This document shows positions 38,336 to 46,336 of a stretch of 64,000 nt of DNA, one piece after another. Origin of the DNA: JBLMXQ01 sp050257855 (GTDB lineage: Bacteria; Acidobacteriota; Vicinamibacteria; Vicinamibacterales; CAVVIG01); the NCBI GenBank assembly GCA_050257855.1, contig JBLMXQ010000139.1, positions 62,001 through 126,000 on the forward strand, read 5' to 3'. Position 1 is the first letter of the stretch, and every line of letters begins with the position of its first letter. Under the pieces are notes generated by a model. The model was not told the origin of the DNA and made no database searches. It saw only the letters and a program-made list of their open reading frames with translations. A program made the translations under genes and the position numbers.

Positions 38336-39585
38336 GAGACGGACTTCCTTGCGTCGGGCGCCGATTCCGACAGGACCTGACCGGCGAGGTCCGCAAGGCG
38401 CCCCGACGAACGCATGGCGATGGCCTGCACTTCCTTCACGGACACCTTGTGCGCGGCGGCGAGCTTCGCACAGTCCTCGAACTCGGGCACCGCGTTGACG
38501 ATGCGCCCGCCGCGCCAGGCGATCTTGAAGCGCACGGGGCCGAGCGACGTCTCCACGGCCACGATCTCGCGCCGCAGGCATTCGCGGGCCGTCTCGTGGT
38601 ACCGGAGACCGATGGTCGTCGTCTCGCCGAAGAGGACGTCGGCGATCGCGCTGCGGCGCTCCGGCGGCGCGATCACGGTCAACAGCGTACCGGGGCGGTT
38701 CTTCTTCATCTGGACCGGGACGAAGAACACCTCCAGCGCGCCGGCCGCGTAGAGCCGATCCATGGCGACGCCGAAGATCTGCGGGTTCATGTCGTCGATT
38801 TCGCACTCGACGACGACGACGCGATCGCCCTGTTCCGCATCCGCTTCGCGCCCGACGAGCACCCGCAGCACGTTCGGGGTCGGGCGGAAGTCGCCGGCGC
38901 CGGCGCCGTACCCCACTCTTTCGACGCTCATCGACGGCACAGGTCCGAACGACGACGCATAGGTCGTCACGATGAGCGCGCCGGTCGGCGTGACGAGCTC
39001 CTTCTGGACGACGCCGCCGTAAATCGGCGCGTCGCCAAGAAGCTTCACGGTGGCAGGCGCCGGCACCGGGAACAGCCCGTGCGCCGACTGCACCGTGCCG
39101 CCGCCGACGTTCAGCGGCGAGGAGACGATGCGATCGGCATTGAACCATTCCAGCGCGAACACGGCGCCGACGATGTCGACGATGGAGTCGAGCGCGCCCA
39201 CCTCGTGCAGATGCACCTGCTCCACGGGCATCTGGTGAATGGACGCCTCCACCTCGGCGAGGCGCCGGAACATCGCCTTCGCCCGCTCGCGTGCGGCCGC
39301 AGACAGACCCGAGCGGTCGATGAGCGCGGCGATCTCCACGAGCGATCGATGGGGGTGGTGCGAGTGGCCGTGCCCGTGATCGTGCGGGCGCTCGCTGACC
39401 GTGATCCTGGTCGCCGAGACGCCCGCGCGCAGCACCTTCGTCGCCTCGACGTCGCAGCCCGACACCGCAAGGCTGCCGAGCGCACCCGTCAGCTCCTCGA
39501 GCGGCAGGCCGGCGTCGACGAGCGCGCCGAGCACCATGTCGCCCGAAATGCCCGAGAAGCAATCGAAGTACAAAACCCGGCTCAC
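38332..39585 (-). CDS. larC: LarC, nickel insertion protein for the NPN cofactor
   Basis: LarC inserts nickel into the pyridinium-bisthiocarboxylate mononucleotide cofactor of lactate racemase and related enzymes. The 417-residue product begins LYFDCFSGISGDMVLGAL and has a His-rich segment PHDHGHGHSHHPH near 74-86, as in metal-handling members. It is a single uninterrupted frame; in lactobacilli the protein is made by frameshift from larC1/larC2. GTGA overlaps exist with radC upstream and metG downstream. No larA, larB or larE is in the window. Confidence 0.9.
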   Translation of the reverse strand: MSRVLYFDCFSGISGDMVLGALVDAGLPLEELTGALGSLAVSGCDVEATKVLRAGVSATRITVSERPHDHGHGHSHHPHRSLVEIAALIDRSGLSAAARERAKAMFRRLAEVEASIHQMPVEQVHLHEVGALDSIVDIVGAVFALEWFNADRIVSSPLNVGGGTVQSAHGLFPVPAPATVKLLGDAPIYGGVVQKELVTPTGALIVTTYASSFGPVPSMSVERVGYGAGAGDFRPTPNVLRVLVGREADAEQGDRVVVVECEIDDMNPQIFGVAMDRLYAAGALEVFFVPVQMKKNRPGTLLTVIAPPERRSAIADVLFGETTTIGLRYHETARECLRREIVAVETSLGPVRFKIAWRGGRIVNAVPEFEDCAKLAAAHKVSVKEVQAIAMRSSGRLADLAGQVLSESAPDARKSVS

Positions 39586-40250
39586 AGGACTCCCATCTCC
39601 TTCAGGCTGCAGTAGCGGCTGTCGCCGAGGATCACATGGTCCACGACGTCGATGCCCATCAGGACCCCCGCCGCCACCAGTCGTCGGGTCAGCTCCACAT
39701 CGTCTGGGCTCGGAGTGGGGTCGCCGGACGGATGGTTGTGGAAGACCACGATGGCCGCGGCCGATCCGAGCGTCGCTTCGCGAAACACCTCGCGCGGCTC
39801 GATCGCCGCCGCGTTCAAGTTCCCGTACGCGAGCACCGTCGTCCGGAGCACGCGATGCTTCGTGTCGAGCAGGACGATGCCGATCTGCTCGACCGGGCGG
39901 CCGGAGAAGCCCGGCATCAAATGCGCTGCTGCGTCGCGCGGCGTACGGAGGCGAATCCGCGCGCCGGGCGCATGCACCAGCGTGCGCCGCCCGAGTTCGA
40001 CGGCCGCAACGAGCTGCGCGGCCTTGGCCGGCCCGACGCCGTCGACACCAGCCAGCTCGTCGCACGTGGCCCGCACGAGGCCGTGCAGGCCGCCGCGCGC
40101 GGCGAGCACGGCGTTGGCGACCGCCAGCGCGCCCATGCGCCGGAAACCGCTGCCCAGCACGAGCGCGACGAGCTCGTTGTCGCCGAGCGCAGCCGCGCCG
40201 TGGCGCAGCAGCTTCTCGCGAGGACGATCGGCCGGCGCAAGATCTTTCAT
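39582..40250 (-). CDS. radC: RadC/JAMM family protein
   Basis: DNA-associated protein of 222 residues with an N-terminal helix-hairpin-helix (CDELAGVDGVGPAKAAQL, about 63-80) and a JAB1/MPN+ metalloprotease-like domain with a complete motif HNHPSGDPTPSPDD. Historical links with DNA repair are not well supported; the true function of the family is unsettled. ATG at 40250; the stop overlaps the larC GTG start. Confidence 0.93.
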   Translation of the reverse strand: MKDLAPADRPREKLLRHGAAALGDNELVALVLGSGFRRMGALAVANAVLAARGGLHGLVRATCDELAGVDGVGPAKAAQLVAAVELGRRTLVHAPGARIRLRTPRDAAAHLMPGFSGRPVEQIGIVLLDTKHRVLRTTVLAYGNLNAAAIEPREVFREATLGSAAAIVVFHNHPSGDPTPSPDDVELTRRLVAAGVLMGIDVVDHVILGDSRYCSLKEMGVL

Positions 40251-40261
40251 TCTAGTCCAAC

Positions 40262-40446
40262 AAAGCAGCTTTCGGCTGTCGGCTGTCAGCTGTCGGTCTG
40301 CTGACAGCCTTCAGCTGTTGGCTATTGGCTTCTGGCTATTGGCTTCTGGCTATTGGCTGTTGGCGTTGGCTATCGGCTGTTGGCTTTCGCCTGTTGGCTT
40401 TCGGCTGTTGGCTGACTGCTATCGCCTGTCGGCTGATGGCTCCTGT
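40262..40446. repeat. Heptamer tandem array, GGCTNNY, 3' side of S23 gene
   Basis: On the plus strand about twenty 7-base units of the form GGCTATT, GGCTTCT, GGCTGTT, GGCTATC, GGCTTTC and GGCTGTC follow each other, the first four bases nearly constant and the last three variable. The array begins after the radC start region and runs into the last codons of the S23 gene. A second array in opposite orientation lies on the other side of that gene. Confidence 0.9.
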
Positions 40447-40820
40447 CTGGCGGCGCCGGCGGTGCCGCGGATGCGCAGTCGGGCTATCAGTGTCGCGAGC
40501 ATGCGTTTGATCGTGACGATGGCCTCGACGACGCGTTCGTACGTGTCCTGCCGGATCAGCGCGAGGTCGTGCGACAGCACGATCTCGCACTCGAGCTCAC
40601 ATGCCGAGCCCATGGCCATGTCCAGGAACCTGCGGAATTCGCGATCGCCGTGCCGACCGCATCCCTCCGCGATGTTCGTGCAGATGGAAACCCCGGCGCG
40701 CCGCATCTGCAGCTTGAGGCCGAGCTCTTCTGAATTCGGATATCCCGCCGTGAGCTCGTACACTTCACCCAGAAGACGCCGCGCATGCTGCCAGACGACG
40801 AGATTTCGGAAGTCCTGCAT
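40419..40820 (-). CDS. S23-like four-helix-bundle protein
   Basis: A 133-residue protein of the four-helix-bundle family known from 23S rRNA intervening sequences and from the Avd component of diversity-generating retroelements. Hallmarks: FRNLVVWQHARRLLGEVYEL (4-23), LQMRRAGVSICTNIAEG (37-53) and FLDMAMGSACELECEIVLS. AGGAGGGG stands 6 bases before the ATG at 40820. No rRNA or reverse transcriptase is nearby, so this is the stand-alone type of unknown function. The last residues are encoded inside the heptamer array, and a matching inverted array lies upstream. Confidence 0.9.
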   Translation of the reverse strand: MQDFRNLVVWQHARRLLGEVYELTAGYPNSEELGLKLQMRRAGVSICTNIAEGCGRHGDREFRRFLDMAMGSACELECEIVLSHDLALIRQDTYERVVEAIVTIKRMLATLIARLRIRGTAGAARQEPSADRR

Positions 40821-40837
40821 GCGTCCCCTCCTGACCC

Positions 40838-40968
40838 TGAGCCATGAGCCGAGAGCCGTGAGCCGAGAGCTGTGAGCCGAGAGCCGAGGGCCATGAGCTG
40901 AGAGCCGACAGCCGAGAGCTGACAGCCAAGCCGATAGCCGACAGCCAACAGCCGAAAGCCTCCTGTAT
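40838..40968. repeat. Heptamer tandem array, inverted, 5' side of S23 gene
   Basis: Read on the minus strand, units GGCTTTC, GGCTGTT, GGCTGTC, GGCTATC, AGCTCTC, GGCTCTC, GGCTCAC and GGCTCAT follow each other up to the ribosome site of the S23 gene. The consensus GGCTNNY equals that of the plus-strand array at 40262-40446, so the gene is framed by inverted arrays. The other end lies next to the lipoprotein start at 40978. Confidence 0.9.
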
Positions 40969-40977
40969 ACTTCCCGT

Positions 40978-41565
40978 GTGCCTTCCTTCGCGCGACTCTC
41001 GCTCGTGGCCTGCCTCGCGTGCTCGTCGATCGCGGCGGCTGCGTGCGCAACGCCGCCCGACAAGGAAATGCAGCAGGCACAGGGCGCCATCGACGCGGCG
41101 CGCGCAGCCGGCGCCAACGAGTACGCGCACGACGAGCTCGCGGCCGCGGAAGACGCGCTCAAGCACGCCCACGACGCCGTCGCCGATCGCGACTATCGGC
41201 AGGCGCTGAACGACGCGCTCGACAGCCGCGAGCGGGCGCAGGCGGCGGCGAAGGACGCCGCCGACCACAAGGCGCAGGTCCGCACCGAGGCCGACCGCGC
41301 GCTGACCGCCGCCTCCGCCGCGCTCGACGCGGCACGAGCGAAGCTGCAGGCCGCCCGGTCGGCCCGCGTTCCGAACCGCACGCTGGCGTCGTCGCACGCC
41401 GCCCTCCTGGCAGCCACTGACGCCGTGCAAAAAGCGCGCGCGGCCTTCGACCGCGGCGACTACCGGGCGGTGGACGGGCTGCTGTCGGGACAGAGCGCGC
41501 GGCTGCAGGAGGTTGCGCGGGAACTCGAGGCCGCCACGGCCGCGGCGGGACGCCGGCGGCGCTAG
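40978..41565 (+). CDS. DUF4398-like helical lipoprotein
   Basis: A 195-residue envelope protein. The N-terminus is a lipoprotein signal with the candidate lipobox AAAAC (LACSSIAAAACATPP), and the rest is an Ala-rich antiparallel helical repeat (AGANEYAHDELAAAEDALKH, DRDYRQALNDALDSRERAQA) typical of DUF4398. GTG start at 40978, just after the heptamer array; TATACT at about 40965 could be a -10 box but is close. Function unknown, probably periplasmic or outer-membrane tethering. Confidence 0.8.
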   Translation: MPSFARLSLVACLACSSIAAAACATPPDKEMQQAQGAIDAARAAGANEYAHDELAAAEDALKHAHDAVADRDYRQALNDALDSRERAQAAAKDAADHKAQVRTEADRALTAASAALDAARAKLQAARSARVPNRTLASSHAALLAATDAVQKARAAFDRGDYRAVDGLLSGQSARLQEVARELEAATAAAGRRRR

Positions 41566-41615
41566 CCATCGGCCGGATTTGCGCGGCGGGCCCCGCGCGG
41601 GTACGCGGAATCTGC

Positions 41616-42416
41616 CTACGCCGGCGGGAGCGGCCGGAGCCACTCGCCGTCGCAGATCACTTCGGCCCATCCGGTCAGGTACACGTTGTCCTCGGCCCAC
41701 TCGACGTGCTGCGATCCCCCGGGAGCGATTACGGCCGCCGTCCGCGCACTGCCGCCGAATGCGGCGGCCGCAACCAGCGCCGCACACGATCCCGTGCCCG
41801 ACGACATCGTCGGGCCGACACCGCGCTCCCAAATCTGAATGCGGACGCGGTCGGGCGCCTCGACGACCGCGAACTCGACGTTCGTGCCGTTCGGGAACGC
41901 CGGGTGACGCGCCAGCGCGGCGCCGAGCCGCTCGAAGCGCAACGGCTCCGGCAGCGGCCCGAGCGCCACGGCCTGCGGGTTGCCGAAATCCATGACGACC
42001 AGGTCCACGCGTTCGCCGGCGGCATCGACAACCGTCCGGCGAAGATCGCGCGGCAGCCCCATGGCGGCGCGGAAGACCTGGCGCGGTCCGTCCCGGCCGG
42101 TGCGCTCGAGCCGCTTGTCCCCGCCTTCGGTCCGGACGAGGATCTCGGCGCGTCCGCGCGCGTCGTCCCGCAGGAGAAGGGCGCCGAGTGCACGGACGCC
42201 GTTGCCGGACACCTCGGCGCGGCCGCCGTCCGCGTTGAAGAGCCGCATCGACGCGTCTTCGCCCGTGCGATCGTAGACGATGAGCCCGTCGGCGCCGATG
42301 CCGGTGTGCCGATCGCACATCTCGCGCGCCAGCGCGGCGGGATCGGCGCCATGCACCGCCGCGCCCGCCACGTAGAGGAAGTCGTTGCCGTACGCGTGAG
42401 CCTTAGCGAAATGCAT
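41616..42416 (-). CDS. dapF: Diaminopimelate epimerase homologue with both catalytic Cys replaced by Ser
   Basis: The 266-residue product matches DapF throughout (AKAHAYGNDFLYV, DRHTGIGADGLIVY, FNADGG, WERGVGPT). In DapF two cysteines act as the acid-base pair. Here the first site reads EVSGNGVRA (Ser70) where the family has CGNG, and the second reads TMSSGTGSCA (Ser206) where the family has the catalytic Cys. The GNPH segment reads GNPQ (Q148). I checked the codons (TCC and TCG) directly. It may be a distinct isomerase or racemase of the superfamily, or an altered DapF. No other lysine-pathway gene is adjacent. Confidence 0.85.
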   Translation of the reverse strand: MHFAKAHAYGNDFLYVAGAAVHGADPAALAREMCDRHTGIGADGLIVYDRTGEDASMRLFNADGGRAEVSGNGVRALGALLLRDDARGRAEILVRTEGGDKRLERTGRDGPRQVFRAAMGLPRDLRRTVVDAAGERVDLVVMDFGNPQAVALGPLPEPLRFERLGAALARHPAFPNGTNVEFAVVEAPDRVRIQIWERGVGPTMSSGTGSCAALVAAAAFGGSARTAAVIAPGGSQHVEWAEDNVYLTGWAEVICDGEWLRPLPPA

Positions 42417-42470
42417 GGCTGACAGCCGAGAGCCGGGCGCCGACGCCGCGAGAGCCGGAAGCCGCCGCGG

Positions 42471-43229
42471 TCATTTGGTGCAGAACGCGAGCAGATGCCA
42501 GCCGAAGCGCTCGACGAGCCCGCGCGGAAGCGCGCTGAATGCGCCGACGAACAGCGTGTTGTAGATCGCGCCCTTCCACCCGCCGTGCAGGCGCGTCTTG
42601 ACGGGAAAACGCTCGGGCACGATGCGGACATCGCGGAATCCCCGCAGCAGACGCCCGAATTCGCCGATGCTGAACTTGCGGAGGACCGGCGCGTCCTCGT
42701 GCTCCAGGCCGACCTTCATCAGCTTCGAGAGCGCGTTGAGCCAGGACACGCGGTTGTAGACCTGGAAGATGGCCTGCCCTCCGGGGGCGAGCACGCGCCG
42801 GCATTCGTCGACCAGCTGCTGCGAGTTGGCCGTGTACTGCACGACCCCGTGCGCAAAGACCAGATCGAAGCTGCCGTCGGCAAACGGCAGCGCCTCGCCG
42901 TCGGCGACGCGAAACTCGCCCGCGAGCCCCTGCTGCGCGAAGTTCGCCCGCGCCAGATCGATGGCCGCGGCAGACAGGTCGACGCCGGTCACGATGGCGC
43001 CGCCGCGGGCGAACCGGGCGAGGTCCACGCCCGCCCCGCAGCCGACCTCCAGAACCTTGCGGCCCTTCATGCCGTCAAAAGGGACGAGCCGCAGCAGGTG
43101 ATGCAGTTTTTCGAAGTGGTACTGATCGAGGTCGTCGAAGAAGCCGCGGGACCCGACCGGGTGGCGCGTGATTTCGAGGTCGTGGATGTGATGGTTCCAG
43201 TAGTCGCGGACGTCGTCGATGGTCGCCAC
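42471..43229 (-). CDS. Class I SAM-dependent methyltransferase
   Basis: Methyltransferase of 252 residues with motif I VLEVGCGAGVDLARFA (about 59-74), GVDLSAAAID, and ADGEALPFADGSFDLVFAHG, as in Methyltransf_11 (UbiE-like) enzymes acting on small molecules or lipids. GTG start at 43229. It sits between dapF and glpD; the 54 bases towards dapF carry a few heptamer-like GAGAGCCG units. Substrate unknown. Confidence 0.88.
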   Translation of the reverse strand: MATIDDVRDYWNHHIHDLEITRHPVGSRGFFDDLDQYHFEKLHHLLRLVPFDGMKGRKVLEVGCGAGVDLARFARGGAIVTGVDLSAAAIDLARANFAQQGLAGEFRVADGEALPFADGSFDLVFAHGVVQYTANSQQLVDECRRVLAPGGQAIFQVYNRVSWLNALSKLMKVGLEHEDAPVLRKFSIGEFGRLLRGFRDVRIVPERFPVKTRLHGGWKGAIYNTLFVGAFSALPRGLVERFGWHLLAFCTK

Positions 43230-43321
43230 GGCCGAACACTATACTATCGCTCGGCTGAAGCCTCGCGCACGTCTTCGTGTCCTTCGCGTCTTCGTGGTTC
43301 GAATCGGTCTTCCAGCTGAAC

Positions 43322-44944
43322 ATGACACGTGACATCGATCAGCTCGCCACCCGGACGTTCGACCTGCTCGTCGTCGGCGGCGGGATCTACGGGTTGACGA
43401 TCGCCTACGACGGCGCGCAGCGCGGCCTCGCGACGGCGCTCATCGAGCGCGACGACTTCGGCTGCGGCTCCACGTTCAACCACCTCCGGACCATCCACGG
43501 CGGCCTGCGCTACCTGCAGACCCTCGACGTGAAGCGCGCGCGCGAGTCGATCCGCGAACGCCGCACGCTGGCGCGGATCGCCCCGCACGCGGTCGCGCCG
43601 CTCCGGTTCGCCCTGCCCCTGACCCGGTCGCTGACGAAAGGCGCCCTGGCCATGCGCGCCGGCTTCCTGCTGGACCGGTGCCTCGCGTTCGATCGCAACC
43701 GGGACGTCCCTCCGTCGCTCCACCTGCCGGGCGGCCGCGTCGTCACGCGCGCCACGGCGATTCAGCGGTATCCCGGCCTTCGCCGGCAGGGGCTGACGGG
43801 CGCGGCCGTCTGGTACGACTACGAAACGATAGAATCCGACCGCCTGACGTTCGCGTGGGCGCTGGGCGCCGCCGAGCACGGCGCGGTCCTGGCGAATCAC
43901 GTCGAGGCGATCGCCCCGCTTCTCGACGGCCGACGCGTGACCGGCGCGCGCGCGACCGACCGCACGACGGGTGCAGCGGTCGACATCAACGCCCGCGTGA
44001 CGGTCAACGCCACCGGCGGGGCGCCGCAGCCGCTGCTGGCGCCGCTCGGCCTCCAGGCACGCCTGCCCCTGCTCAAAGCGATGAACCTGGTGACGCGCCG
44101 CGACGCCGGCGAGGAAGCGCTCGGGGGCCGGCTCTCGTCCGGCCGCACGTTCTTCCTCGTGCCCTGGCGGGGGCGTGCGCTGTTCGGGACGTGGGAATCG
44201 GCCGCCGCCGTGCAGCCCGGAGCGCTCGACGTCACGGCCGGGGAGGTCGCGGCGTTCATCGCCGAGCTCAATCAGGTGTTTCCCTCCCTCGACCTCACGT
44301 CGTCGGACGTCACGCTGGTCCACCGCGGCGTCGTGCCCGCCGCCGTGCACGGCGGCCGCGTCACGCTCGAAGGCCACGAGCAGGTGCGCGACCACGCGGC
44401 CGATGGCGTTGACGGGCTCATCAGCATCGCCGGGACGAAGTTCACCACCGCCCGCGCTTCCGCGGATCGGATTGTCTCGCTGGCGCTGCGGAAGCTCGGG
44501 CGCCCGGCCGTGCCCTGTCGATCCGCCGCCGTTCCGCTGCCGGGCGGCGGCCTGCGGGACCTCGCGCTGGCCATCGCGGACGCCCGCCGGGAGCACGACG
44601 ACGGGCTCCCGCACGACACGATCCCGCACCTCGTCGCCGCTTACGGCACGCGCTATCGCGACATCGTGGACCTCGCCTCCGAGCGTCCCGCGTGGCGCGC
44701 TCGAGTGGCGGACGATTCGCCGGTCATAGCGGCGGAGCTCGTCTGGGCGGCGCGGCACGAGATGGTCGTCACGCTCGCCGATGCGATTGTCCGTCGCACC
44801 CCGCTCGGCGCCCTGGGCTATCCGGGCGACGAGGCGGCCGAGCGCGCCGCGGCGATCGTCGGAGACGAGCTCGGCTGGACGGCAGGGCGGAGGCAGCAGG
44901 AAATCGCCGACGTGCGGCGGGTCTACTCCGTCACGGGAGCTTGA
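43322..44944 (+). CDS. glpD: FAD-dependent glycerol-3-phosphate dehydrogenase
   Basis: Oxidises glycerol-3-phosphate to dihydroxyacetone phosphate and feeds electrons to quinones at the membrane. The 540-residue product has the FAD-binding fold LLVVGGGIYGLTIAYD (14-29), the second FAD motif GSTFNHLRTIHGGLRYL, and a C-terminal DAO_C domain. The ATG at 43322 is used; the frame is open to 43277, where a TTCGTGTCC-type low-complexity stretch lies. Its 3' end overlaps the convergent outer-membrane gene by 14 bases. No glycerol kinase or glpF is nearby. Confidence 0.92.
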   Translation: MTRDIDQLATRTFDLLVVGGGIYGLTIAYDGAQRGLATALIERDDFGCGSTFNHLRTIHGGLRYLQTLDVKRARESIRERRTLARIAPHAVAPLRFALPLTRSLTKGALAMRAGFLLDRCLAFDRNRDVPPSLHLPGGRVVTRATAIQRYPGLRRQGLTGAAVWYDYETIESDRLTFAWALGAAEHGAVLANHVEAIAPLLDGRRVTGARATDRTTGAAVDINARVTVNATGGAPQPLLAPLGLQARLPLLKAMNLVTRRDAGEEALGGRLSSGRTFFLVPWRGRALFGTWESAAAVQPGALDVTAGEVAAFIAELNQVFPSLDLTSSDVTLVHRGVVPAAVHGGRVTLEGHEQVRDHAADGVDGLISIAGTKFTTARASADRIVSLALRKLGRPAVPCRSAAVPLPGGGLRDLALAIADARREHDDGLPHDTIPHLVAAYGTRYRDIVDLASERPAWRARVADDSPVIAAELVWAARHEMVVTLADAIVRRTPLGALGYPGDEAAERAAAIVGDELGWTAGRRQQEIADVRRVYSVTGA

Positions 44945-45779
44945 ACGCGTTGAACACGTACGTGACGCCGGTCGTCAGGCCGACGGTCGGATCGACCGAA
45001 TTGAGACCGAAGAACACCCCGGCATCGAGACGCATCGGGCCCCGCGTGTAGCGCCCTCCCAGCTTCAGCAGGCCGCGGCTCTCGGTCCCCGGCGGGGGCG
45101 TGCCCGCGCGCGTCGAGATGCGCCCGTTGATCTCCCCGACCAATTCGGTCTGCTGCGTCACCGCGCGCGCGAACGACAGGCCATAGGTCAGGACGTCGTT
45201 CTGGCGATAGGCGTTCGTCGGCTCTCCCAGGATGCCCACGCCCAGGTTGACGACGACGCGCACCGACTGGACCGTCTTGGCTCCGAGCAGCGACGCGAAG
45301 AAGTCCGTGGTGTTCTGGCCGAGGCCGGTCTCGTTCTTCGCGTTGGGCAGCTTCGTGGCGAACCGGAACGCGAACGACGGACGCCTCGCGGTTTCCGTCA
45401 GCATCCGGATCTTCGTCCCGATGATGATGTCGTCGACGTCATGGGTCGTCCCTCCGGGCACGTCGACCAGGCTGGCCAGCGGCGCCGGCAGCCGGTCGGT
45501 GATCGCGAGGCGATCGAACGGCCCGCCGTCGATCTGCAGCTCGGCGATCGAGCTGATGCCAACGCTCAGGCCGACCGTCGGCAGCCGCCACAGGTTCCCC
45601 TTGAGGCCCGACACCGGGTACGTGATGCCGTGGGAGTAGTCGATGCCGGCCTCGATCAACACGCGGCCGGCGCCGATTGGCTCGGGGTCTTCGGTGACGA
45701 GCGGCCGCTGCTGCGCGGCGGCTGGGCCGGCGAGCACGACGCCCGCGAGGAGCAGGCTGAAGACTGGAAAAGTGCGCAC
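44931..45779 (-). CDS. Putative outer-membrane beta-barrel protein
   Basis: A 282-residue protein with a signal peptide (VFSLLLAGVVLAGPAAA, cut near residue 22) and alternating amphipathic strands ending in an aromatic-containing C-terminus (TYVFNAFKLP). It resembles the MetA-pathway or transporter-like family of outer-membrane proteins without known substrate. Start ATG at 45779. The last 14 bases overlap the end of the convergent glpD gene. Confidence 0.72.
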   Translation of the reverse strand: MRTFPVFSLLLAGVVLAGPAAAQQRPLVTEDPEPIGAGRVLIEAGIDYSHGITYPVSGLKGNLWRLPTVGLSVGISSIAELQIDGGPFDRLAITDRLPAPLASLVDVPGGTTHDVDDIIIGTKIRMLTETARRPSFAFRFATKLPNAKNETGLGQNTTDFFASLLGAKTVQSVRVVVNLGVGILGEPTNAYRQNDVLTYGLSFARAVTQQTELVGEINGRISTRAGTPPPGTESRGLLKLGGRYTRGPMRLDAGVFFGLNSVDPTVGLTTGVTYVFNAFKLP

Positions 45780-45797
45780 GCGAACCTCGCAGTTAGA

Positions 45798-45849
45798 GAG
45801 TCAGGGAAATTGAGAATTCGGATTTGAGAATCAGGAATCAAGAATTCGC
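45798..45849. repeat. AT-rich dispersed repeat, second copy
   Basis: A run of GAATTC and GAATCAGGAATCAAG units, much richer in A and T than the genes, occupies the 98-base gap between the outer-membrane protein and dtd. Its reverse complement shares TGATTCCTGATTCTC-like sequence with the stretch at 18739-18762. Confidence 0.5.
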
Positions 45850-45877
45850 AAGGGGTTCGGCGTATTCGAATACTGCG

Positions 45878-46336
45878 CTACAGGCGCTTTTTACTGTCCA
45901 GCAGGAGCGTCACCGGGCCGTCGTTGACCAGCGAAACCTGCATCGCGGCCCGGAACTCGCCGGTCTGGACGCTCAGGCCGACGCGTGTCAGCTCTGCCAC
46001 GACGGCCTGGTACAAAGGCTGTGCCAGATCCGGCGGGGCCGCGGCGTCGAACGACGGCCGCCGCCCCTTCCTGCAGTCGCCCGCGAGCGTGAACTGGGAA
46101 ACGACGAGGACGGCGCCGCCCACATCGGCGACCGAGAGGTTCAGATGCCGCTCGCCGCGGGCGGGGTCCTCGAACACCCGGAGATCACGGATCTTCCCCG
46201 CGATGTACTGTACGTCGGCGGGCCCGTCACCGATCTCCACGCCGACGAACACGAGCAGGCCGCGGCCGATCGATCCAACGGTGCGCTGGCCGACCGCGAC
46301 CGCGGCCGACGCCACGCGCTGGACGACCGCCCTCAT
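45878..46336 (-). CDS. dtd: D-aminoacyl-tRNA deacylase
   Basis: Removes D-amino acids mischarged on tRNA. The 152-residue product carries both signature segments: SQFTLAGDCRKGRRPSF (about 94-110, DTD motif SQxTL) and the GPVTL (about 140-144) NxGPVT-type motif as NDGPVTLLLDS. Its ATG at 46336 overlaps the ttcA stop (ATGA), pairing two tRNA-related enzymes. Confidence 0.95.
   Translation of the reverse strand: MRAVVQRVASAAVAVGQRTVGSIGRGLLVFVGVEIGDGPADVQYIAGKIRDLRVFEDPARGERHLNLSVADVGGAVLVVSQFTLAGDCRKGRRPSFDAAAPPDLAQPLYQAVVAELTRVGLSVQTGEFRAAMQVSLVNDGPVTLLLDSKKRL

Noticed and set aside
38336..39562. N-terminal extension of metG as a fusion with the larC region
   Set aside because: The frame stays open by composition only; larC reads this region in another frame with clear motifs, and the GTG at 38335 gives the normal MetG start.
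40262..40446. CRISPR-like array
   Set aside because: Units are contiguous heptamers with no spacers of constant length, and no cas gene is near.
40419..40820. Diversity-generating retroelement based on the Avd-like protein
   Set aside because: No reverse transcriptase, template repeat or variable target gene is present within the window.
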